This document shows positions 34,149 to 40,259 of a DNA stretch of 40,259 nt, piece by piece. Below the pieces are notes generated by a model, which was not told where the DNA came from, made no database searches, and saw nothing but the letters and a program-made list of their open reading frames with translations. This DNA is from Chitinophagales bacterium (GTDB lineage Bacteria > Bacteroidota > Bacteroidia > Chitinophagales > Saprospiraceae), in assembly GCA_022360175.1 (NCBI GenBank), contig JAKSDI010000293.1:1-40259 (forward strand), in the 5' to 3' direction. Made by a program: the position numbers and the translations under genes. Positions within the stretch are counted from its first letter, which is position 1. Every line of letters starts with the position of its first letter.

Positions 34149-36830
34149 TTATTCATTAAGTAGTACCAATTTGCCTCCGGCCTGAGCCTGTTTATTAGCT
34201 AGCTGATAGATATAAATACCTTCTCCTCCTAGCTCATTAGCAGCTACTTCCCAGTAATGAGAACCTGCTTCTAAAGATTGCTCTTTTTGGTAAACTAATT
34301 GCCCTGCAGCATTCCAAATAGAAAGGCTGATTGGACCTTCTTCAATCTGCTGAAACCCAAACTGTACTCTTTCTTTGAAAGGATTAGGGTAGACTGAAGT
34401 AAGGCTCAAAGCTTCACCCTGAGGTATAAATGTAAGTGTTAAGGCATTTTCTGTTAATAGGCCTTCTTCCTGTTGTATAGCTATACGAGAAGATGCCCCT
34501 AAAGTAAGTGCTTCACTCAATAGAATATCTCGATCAGCTTGTACATTTAAATAACTAATCGGGGCTGTTGTATATTCTTTATTATTTGCCACCCAGCTAA
34601 AGCCATTGGTAGCTGCTTGCAACCATCCCTGAGAGGAAGTACTTACATTTAGAATCTTTAAGCCGTTCGTGTTAAAAGTGGCTCGTAAGCCTGCTGCACC
34701 CATTGTTTGTAAATATATCGGGATACGCACTATTTCTCCCGCACGAAGCTGATAATCCCTGATTGTAATTTGTCCCAAGCCTTCTGTATTTCTGCCTTCG
34801 ACAGCAAGAAAATCACTGCTATCTGTCTCCATCATACTAGCGTTGAGATCTCCGATCTTGATGCCTATAAAATCAGCATCATCAACATCTTGATCAAGAC
34901 TATTTATAATGATAGATTCTGGAAAATTGACCGATAGAGGATAAGCGATAGGAAATACAAAATCTTTAGGAATGAAACGCCATGAGACACTATCAGGAAG
35001 TTCTGTCTCTGTTCCTAACAACAATTCATGCAACATCAACATATCATCATTATTCAGCTGCCCATTACGGTCCACATCTGCTGCAATAATCTGATAAGGA
35101 GAATCTAATGTATCCACTCCCATTAAATGCTTGGCAAGCATAATCAAATCTGTTAATGACAGGCCTTCCAATGCATCACCTTCTTTTTGAGGTGTGATTT
35201 CATAGTCTTCTCCCATAGGCATATTGCCAAAAGAGTAAAGCCCGGTAGAATCTGTAAACACCCAATAAGCAGCACTATCAGTATAGATATCTACTCCAGG
35301 TATCCTATCACCTTGTTCATCTGTAATAGCACCAGCAATTGTAGCAGCGCCAGCACCAGAGTTGTTACAAACGCCTTGATTGTCTTGCACAGTTGCAGTA
35401 GTCAGGCAATACGACCAATTGCCAAAAGAGTCACCTACCCAAAGAGCAACTACATTAACTCCCACATCATCACAAGTAAAAGTCATAACATCATCTGCGG
35501 GTGGAGTAGTTTGTCCTGGCTCAGGCTGAGGGCCCAGGCGAAATTCCAAGTGTTCGTAAGTAGTACAATTATCAAAGCTACTACCTGGTTCTACATCAGA
35601 AGCCCAAAGCATAGCTTCACCATTTTGCATAAGCGAAAATGAAACACCTTCTATACATACGGCCCCTGGAGGAAGCCCATCTATTACTGTTACCGTAATA
35701 TTACAGCTACTTGTATTATTACACCCATCCTTCAACAAATAGCCTACCTCATATTCTCCTATTTGCAAGTTGTCATGATAGGTAGCACCAGCGAGGTCTC
35801 CATGAATACTTACGTCAACTTCAGAAAGGCAATCCTGAATATCGGTAGGCATGGGCAATGTTACATCTGCCAAACAGCTCCCATAATTAGTAGAAACGAT
35901 GACATCATCCGGGCATGTGAAGGTAGGAGGAATGGTATCCTGTATTTTCAATATCTGCGTTTCTTGCCATATACCAGTATTACCTCCATAAGAATAACTA
36001 CACCAATCAATGATTTTCCACTGGCGAATAATTTTTAAGCAAGAATTGGGAGAAGCTGTAAACACCCAATCTTCATAGCTCTCAGCAATCAGTTCGCAAT
36101 CTTCATAAAGTACCTGGGGACGGTCATAAGGTGCGGGGAGATTATCAGGCAATAAATCATCTTCTGATGCACAATCATAGGTGATATAATCTGGAGGGAA
36201 GTATACTACCACAGGTGTATTATCTACTACATGGATAGTTTGTTCACATGTAGACATATTCCCATAAATATCTGTGGCTTTCCATATGCGAGTGATATAG
36301 CCGCTACCGCAAGAGCCTGTATTGTCAATATCTTCATGAGTAATATTTGCTAATCCGCAAGCATCACTAGCGGTTGCCTGCCCTGCAGCATTCCAATCCA
36401 ACAACTCATCACAAGCCACTGTTTTGTCATAAGGGCACCAAATACCAGGAGCCGTTTTATCTTCCACCCAGACATCAACCCAACATGAATTGGTATTGCC
36501 TGAACAATCTGTAGCACGTAGCTCTACAGAAACGAGTTGCCCAATATCATTGCAATCAAATACAACCCAGGGGCCAAAGTCATCATAAGGGTCATAAGTT
36601 TTTTTCACAGCTATTCCCGCCAGACAATAGTTATCATGGCTCCCTTCATCAAAAGACTGGGCAAGCACTAAAGCGGTTCCGTTAGACGTCAGTGTTACAT
36701 TTAATTGATCACTACATACCGCAACTGGAGGAATGTTATCAATTTCATTATTTGCTTCGGTTCGAGAGAAGCATAAAATCAAAAAAAGCCCGGCTAGTAG
36801 CCAACCGGGATTTTGGTTGAAAGTCTTCAT
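34149..36830 (-). CDS. T9SS type A surface protein with HYR-like repeats and dockerin
   Basis: 893 residues. Signal peptide about 1-26. Residues 30 to about 480 carry several HYR/Ig-like repeats with paired Cys (CPDDVIVSTNYGSCLADVTLP, DGCNNTSSCNITVTV). A carboxypeptidase-regulatory-like beta-sandwich is at about 495-555 (IAGAITDEQGDRIPGVDIYT). A dockerin-type segment at about 558-608 has SLTDLIMLAKHL and DVDRNGQLNNDD, the latter a good EF-hand-like calcium loop. A cohesin-like segment may cover about 670-800 (RAGEIVRIPIYL). The last 80 or so residues (VYPNPFKERVQF..WNAAGQLVY..GIYIYQL) are a type A T9SS sorting domain. It should be exported and attached to the surface; its ligand is unknown. 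Confidence 0.92.
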   Translation of the reverse strand: MKTFNQNPGWLLAGLFLILCFSRTEANNEIDNIPPVAVCSDQLNVTLTSNGTALVLAQSFDEGSHDNYCLAGIAVKKTYDPYDDFGPWVVFDCNDIGQLVSVELRATDCSGNTNSCWVDVWVEDKTAPGIWCPYDKTVACDELLDWNAAGQATASDACGLANITHEDIDNTGSCGSGYITRIWKATDIYGNMSTCEQTIHVVDNTPVVVYFPPDYITYDCASEDDLLPDNLPAPYDRPQVLYEDCELIAESYEDWVFTASPNSCLKIIRQWKIIDWCSYSYGGNTGIWQETQILKIQDTIPPTFTCPDDVIVSTNYGSCLADVTLPMPTDIQDCLSEVDVSIHGDLAGATYHDNLQIGEYEVGYLLKDGCNNTSSCNITVTVIDGLPPGAVCIEGVSFSLMQNGEAMLWASDVEPGSSFDNCTTYEHLEFRLGPQPEPGQTTPPADDVMTFTCDDVGVNVVALWVGDSFGNWSYCLTTATVQDNQGVCNNSGAGAATIAGAITDEQGDRIPGVDIYTDSAAYWVFTDSTGLYSFGNMPMGEDYEITPQKEGDALEGLSLTDLIMLAKHLMGVDTLDSPYQIIAADVDRNGQLNNDDMLMLHELLLGTETELPDSVSWRFIPKDFVFPIAYPLSVNFPESIIINSLDQDVDDADFIGIKIGDLNASMMETDSSDFLAVEGRNTEGLGQITIRDYQLRAGEIVRIPIYLQTMGAAGLRATFNTNGLKILNVSTSSQGWLQAATNGFSWVANNKEYTTAPISYLNVQADRDILLSEALTLGASSRIAIQQEEGLLTENALTLTFIPQGEALSLTSVYPNPFKERVQFGFQQIEEGPISLSIWNAAGQLVYQKEQSLEAGSHYWEVAANELGGEGIYIYQLANKQAQAGGKLVLLNE

Positions 36831-37161
36831 AATACAATCAGGTTTATCAGAGTTTCAAGATGAATGTAATGTGCTATCCGTTTAGATGTCGAAGGGAAAT
36901 AAAAATAGGAGCATCACTTTGCGCATTCATGCACAAAGCTGCCAGGGTAAATGTCATCGTTTAGTGTAGTCATCCTCAGCAGAAGTATGATCAACTCAAA
37001 TAGTAATAGAACAGTATTTTTTCTCCTGCCTCATTAAAATGTATGGGAGTAATTCAATCTGATACTTATTCGCATTAGGATTTAACAGAGCAAAATCATA
37101 GAAAATTATTGCTTCTGCAAATACAAATCGAATAAGAAAACTATTTAAGTGCTATTAACAT

Positions 37162-37201
37162 CCAAATATCTATATGGGGGGATGAGCGGGGGGATATTTG
37201 G
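37162..37201. repeat. Inverted repeat enclosing two G6 runs
   Basis: CCAAATATC (37162-37170) pairs perfectly with GATATTTGG (37193-37201). The loop holds GGGGGG at 37176-37181 and a second G6 at 37188-37193 (its last base is also the first of the arm). In an AT-rich spacer this is unusual. Function unknown. Confidence 0.65.
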
Positions 37202-37291
37202 CATCACAATATATGGAATTCGAAGCTAGTTGCCAAGGTTATAAGTTATAAAACTTCAGAAAGGATTCATTTGCAATGATATACTAAACAT

Positions 37292-37339
37292 AAAAAAACA
37301 AATAATCCTTTCTCCATATAAAATGAAGAAAGGATTATT
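37292..37339 (-). terminator. Terminator of the Omp28 operon
   Basis: AGAAAGGATTATT (37327-37339) and AATAATCCTTTCT (37301-37313) pair perfectly over 13 nt. On the minus strand the stem is followed by a run of seven T (37298-37292). Confidence 0.82.
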
Positions 37340-37369
37340 CATCTAGCGTAACATTCAGTCTATCCTGAA

Positions 37370-38197
37370 TTATTTCACAATTTTACTTTGCTCTACTTGA
37401 AGGACATCTTTTCGTTCGCCTGCTAAATTGACAAATGCTACGAGAGAACAATTTTCTGCTACATAATCATCTGACAAGCTGATAGAAAATGTTTTAGAAA
37501 TAACCTCGCCTGCTGTCAACTCTTCACTAATCAAACTTCCATCATAAGGAGTGACCATTTCACGCAAAGTATGTTTGTGTACATAATTATCAATATCACC
37601 ATCTGGTGTACGCTGCCAATCTACCAGATTATTTTCTGTTATAGCCAGGCTCAAACGAACACTCTCCTCAGTGATTGTCTCCAATACTTCGATATCTATT
37701 TCCACTTCTAACTGACGGCTTTGCTCATCATAAGCATGGTCGATTGTCAATTTTACCTTGGGAGTCTTTTTTAGTTCCTCCGCAATAAAACCAGCCCATT
37801 GAGATTTGCCCAACTGCAAGTCAAATTCATCTTCAAACAGGGTCCGATTGATTACTGCTGATGGGTAACCTAAAGTTACTCCTACAAAATTTAGAATATT
37901 TGTACCATCTTCAGTACGGAAATCATACACACTTTCAGGAAAAGGATCTGAAAAGCCACCTGAATGAATAGCAATCGGTATTAAATCCTCACCATGAATT
38001 TCTATCAATTCCTCTATATGTGCACTACCTGACGGGCATATTACACAGGTTACTCCTGTAAATTCCTCAATCAATACTTTCCTTTGAACAGGTGGCACAT
38101 CATCATCGTCATCACCAAATAGAGGTGGTGGTAATTCATGACACCCTGCTAAAGCGAGTACGGCTAGTAGCCATATTTTTGATAATAATTTCTTCAT
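37370..38197 (-). CDS. Omp28-related lipoprotein, second copy
   Basis: 275 residues. A lipoprotein signal ends at LALAGC (Cys19). It is followed by an acidic linker with five Asp (29-33). A thioredoxin-like domain begins KVLIEEFTGVTCVICPSGSA, with CxxC at C51 and C54. The rest matches the Omp28 family found in Bacteroidota outer membranes. The CxxC may be redox-active or structural. The gene is a tandem paralogue of the one upstream (50-bp gap), sharing the order of motifs almost throughout. Last gene of the operon, before a strong terminator. Confidence 0.9.
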   Translation of the reverse strand: MKKLLSKIWLLAVLALAGCHELPPPLFGDDDDDVPPVQRKVLIEEFTGVTCVICPSGSAHIEELIEIHGEDLIPIAIHSGGFSDPFPESVYDFRTEDGTNILNFVGVTLGYPSAVINRTLFEDEFDLQLGKSQWAGFIAEELKKTPKVKLTIDHAYDEQSRQLEVEIDIEVLETITEESVRLSLAITENNLVDWQRTPDGDIDNYVHKHTLREMVTPYDGSLISEELTAGEVISKTFSISLSDDYVAENCSLVAFVNLAGERKDVLQVEQSKIVK

Positions 38198-38247
38198 GGT
38201 GGTAGGGTTTAGTACACTGTGTATTTTTTAGGTTTAAATCATATTTC

Positions 38248-39099
38248 TTATTCCACAACTTTCACTTTATTAGCTTGCAGTACCTCCTTGGTTTCGCCAC
38301 CCAAGTTTACAAAAGCTACAATAGAACAATTCTCTGCCACATAATCTTCTGGTAAAATCGTATTAAAATCCCTCTCAATAACAGCTCCCTGAGTAAGTGA
38401 CTCGCTTAGTAGGTTACCATCAAAAGCAGTCATCATATCACGTAGCACATGCTTGTGCTTATACTCATAATCTTTACCATCAGGAGTGAGCTGTACATCT
38501 ACAACATCATCTTCCAGGATCATAACACTAACACGAACATCAGAGGCTTCTACTGTTTCCTGTACGTATATTCCTACTGTTACACACAATTCGCGACTCG
38601 TCTCATCATAATCTCTTGCAATAGCAATATGTACTTTAGGTTCTTCGGTCAATTGCTCGGCAATAAAACCAGCCCACTGTGAACGGAATAACTGTAAGTC
38701 AAATTCTCCCTCAAATATTTTTCGATCTACTACCGCCGTAGGATACCCCAAAGGAGCTCCTAAAAAGTCCAGGATACTGCTGCCTTCCGGAGTACGAAAA
38801 TCTTCCTCGCTTTCTGGATAAGGATCAGAAAAGCTACCTGCGTGAATGGAGATTGCAATCAATTGATCACCATGCTCATCAATCAGTTCTTCAATAGCAG
38901 CACTACCAGCAGGGCAATTTACACAAGTTACTCCCGTAAACTCTTCGATTAATACCTGGCGGGGTTGATCGTCAACAGGAGCAGTACCGCTGCCACACTG
39001 GTCGCCCATTACTGGATTGATTTCAGGTGGCACTTCTTCACAACCTACAATAGCAAAAAACGTGATGAATATATATAGTAGTAATTGTACCTTCTTCAT
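38248..39099 (-). CDS. Omp28-related lipoprotein, first copy
   Basis: 283 residues with lipobox AIVGC (Cys20), a short linker with one extra Cys (MGDQCGSG), and a thioredoxin-like Omp28 domain with CVNC (C59 and C62) in QVLIEEFTGVTCVNCPAGS. The SIHAGSFSDPYPES, GYPTAVVDR and SQWAGFIAEQL blocks are shared with the downstream copy, so the pair arose by tandem duplication. Expected at the outer membrane as a lipoprotein. It lies 22 bp after the DUF6029-like barrel gene and is probably expressed with it. Confidence 0.9.
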   Translation of the reverse strand: MKKVQLLLYIFITFFAIVGCEEVPPEINPVMGDQCGSGTAPVDDQPRQVLIEEFTGVTCVNCPAGSAAIEELIDEHGDQLIAISIHAGSFSDPYPESEEDFRTPEGSSILDFLGAPLGYPTAVVDRKIFEGEFDLQLFRSQWAGFIAEQLTEEPKVHIAIARDYDETSRELCVTVGIYVQETVEASDVRVSVMILEDDVVDVQLTPDGKDYEYKHKHVLRDMMTAFDGNLLSESLTQGAVIERDFNTILPEDYVAENCSIVAFVNLGGETKEVLQANKVKVVE

Positions 39100-39121
39100 G
39101 ATACTTAGATTTTATTTCCAT

Positions 39122-40259
39122 TTAAAAAGTTGAATTCACTGTAAACTTCACACCACTAAATGCTGGCTCAAGACGGCAAATACCTCCGGTACATACCACA
39201 CCTTCTACCTGCTTGACGTAGCTCAATGAGAAGCGATTGCTCCCGTGGGTATAAAATACATCAAAACGAGGATAGTGCAATGCTAATTTCTCTCCACTGT
39301 CGTCTACTGGCGAGTTTTTACCTGGATTAATATTGTACATATCAGAAGCCGTGAAGGTCCACTTAGGTGCTATACTGAATTCAACCAGGCCAAACACCCA
39401 ATCACCATAATCCTGTAAAGCATCTGCTTTCTCATCATTTCCTATAAACATATACTGTCCTTCAAAACGAATAGATTTTTTGCGACTGAACTTGTATAGG
39501 AAATCGAAATAAGGAATGAATGTCTCCACAATAGGCACTTGAGGTTTAAATTCAAAAATCTCTTGATTATAGCGTTGAATTTGCACACCACCCAATAATT
39601 TCCATACACGCTTGTGCTTATAAGACAATTCTGTATACAATTCGCGATAGAGCAGGTTCTCATCAAAAGCTGTCAGATCGGATAAATCCGTATTACTTGT
39701 AATATTAGAGAAATTGATATTTATCCCAAACTTACGCTTGTAGTTATAACGGATATCCGCCTGAAAGGCTGTTTCTCCAAGAAACTGAGTAGCTGCATTG
39801 TATCTGGCAGTTAAGCGGTAAGTGTTTATACGTGCCATTGGTGGCAAAAAGTTAATCAAACCACGGTTGAGTGATTCCTGAGGGCGCACACGGAAATCAA
39901 AATTTTCAGTACGTTTTCCTTCAATAGTTATTCCAAGTCCTTTATCCGCATAACTCAAGCTGGTATACACTACAGAACCATCTGCCAAATAGAACTTATC
40001 TCCTACAACTACCGTAGAATCATCTTGAATAAACTCCCCAAATGGATCATTGAGGTTATCTTTTGTTTTATACGCTCCTTCCACATACCAGGAGAAAGGC
40101 CCAGCCGTCAAGGTATTATAAAGGCTAAAAGCATAGTTATTATACTTAGGCACAAAGGCTCCTTCTTTACCATAAGTATTGATGGTTGCTACCAGTGAAT
40201 TCATCGAACCATCGTCCAGCGTTCTGTTTACTACTCCAAAACCAGGAGCAATAGCCCAC
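39122..40259 (-). CDS. DUF6029-like outer membrane beta-barrel protein, 5' end outside the window
   Basis: At least 378 residues; the frame is open to the right edge (AIAPGFGVVNRTLDDGSMNS..), so the Met at 40204 is internal and the start lies beyond 40259. The sequence is a series of alternating amphipathic strands with aromatic ends, for example FSWYVEGAYKTKD, FQADIRYNYKRKFGININFS and KSIRFEGQYMF, ending VKFTVNSTF with a terminal Phe typical of outer membrane barrels. It resembles the DUF6029 proteins that I recall beside Omp28 genes in Bacteroidota. No plug or TonB box is visible. First known gene of the operon with the two Omp28 copies. Confidence 0.75.
   Translation of the reverse strand, partial: WAIAPGFGVVNRTLDDGSMNSLVATINTYGKEGAFVPKYNNYAFSLYNTLTAGPFSWYVEGAYKTKDNLNDPFGEFIQDDSTVVVGDKFYLADGSVVYTSLSYADKGLGITIEGKRTENFDFRVRPQESLNRGLINFLPPMARINTYRLTARYNAATQFLGETAFQADIRYNYKRKFGININFSNITSNTDLSDLTAFDENLLYRELYTELSYKHKRVWKLLGGVQIQRYNQEIFEFKPQVPIVETFIPYFDFLYKFSRKKSIRFEGQYMFIGNDEKADALQDYGDWVFGLVEFSIAPKWTFTASDMYNINPGKNSPVDDSGEKLALHYPRFDVFYTHGSNRFSLSYVKQVEGVVCTGGICRLEPAFSGVKFTVNSTF

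Larger units (their letters stand above)
36831..37369. other. 539-bp intergenic region
   Basis: AT-rich stretch between the T9SS gene and the Omp28 operon. It contains an unusual G-run hairpin (37162-37201) and the terminator of the Omp28 operon (37292-37339). No gene or clear promoter was found in the rest. Confidence 0.5.

Noticed and set aside
1-40259. A new defence island or prophage
   Set aside because: Apart from one transposase fragment and a lone Rpn nuclease, genes are housekeeping or envelope functions with uniform AT-rich composition; no clustered nucleases, toxins, integrase or attachment sites.

Overview
The window looks like a chromosomal segment of a Bacteroidota bacterium, probably a Saprospirales-like lineage (inference). 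The evidence is a PorP/SprF-type T9SS membrane protein beside a 2372-residue protein ending in a gliding-motility-type (type B) sorting domain, a second large protein with a type A 'Por' tail, HYR-like repeat proteins, Omp28-family lipoproteins, Bacteroidota-style TonB proteins, and promoters of the TTG-N19/20-TAnnTTTG type. No rRNA, tRNA, CRISPR array or prophage was seen.

Layout. (1) 1-249: 5' part of an IS256-family transposase with an in-frame amber codon, cut by the window edge. (2) 370-7306, minus strand: a seven-gene efflux operon, tetR - tolC - hlyD/ybhG-like - two ATPases (a split YbhF) - two ABC-2 permeases (YbhS- and YbhR-like). Three related 16-bp sites (7310, 6672, 6591) are candidate operators for the TetR protein. 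(3) 7434-8282: Rpn/PD-(D/E)XK 'transposase' nuclease. (4) 8326-16475, minus: giant type B T9SS cargo followed by its PorP/SprF partner. (5) 16926-18862, minus: gltX with a 77-residue insertion, followed by a 61-residue conserved-looking gene. (6) 19296-24039: polysaccharide deacetylase, a helical protein of no named family, and an RND/MMPL exporter. (7) 24176-30724: mtaB, a secreted alpha/beta hydrolase, lgt, a GT4 glycosyltransferase (minus) and nadB. (8) 30898-34059: two overlapping TonB-domain genes and an M16 peptidase. (9) 34149-40259, minus: a dockerin/HYR type A T9SS protein, then an envelope operon of a DUF6029-like barrel protein and two tandem Omp28-like lipoproteins.

How the genes fit together. 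Most of the window concerns the cell envelope: drug or solute export, T9SS cargo and its partner, lipoprotein maturation (lgt) and lipoprotein products, TonB energy transduction and carbohydrate enzymes, with housekeeping genes (gltX, mtaB, nadB) between. The best candidates for something undescribed are the three-operator TetR circuit, the complementary loss of catalytic motifs in the two ATPases of the split YbhF pair, the nested domains inside two HYR repeats of the giant protein, the GluRS insertion, the uncharacterised 480-residue helical family, and a set of locus-specific short-word repeats that often fold back on themselves. I see no clearly new multi-gene defence or mobile system.
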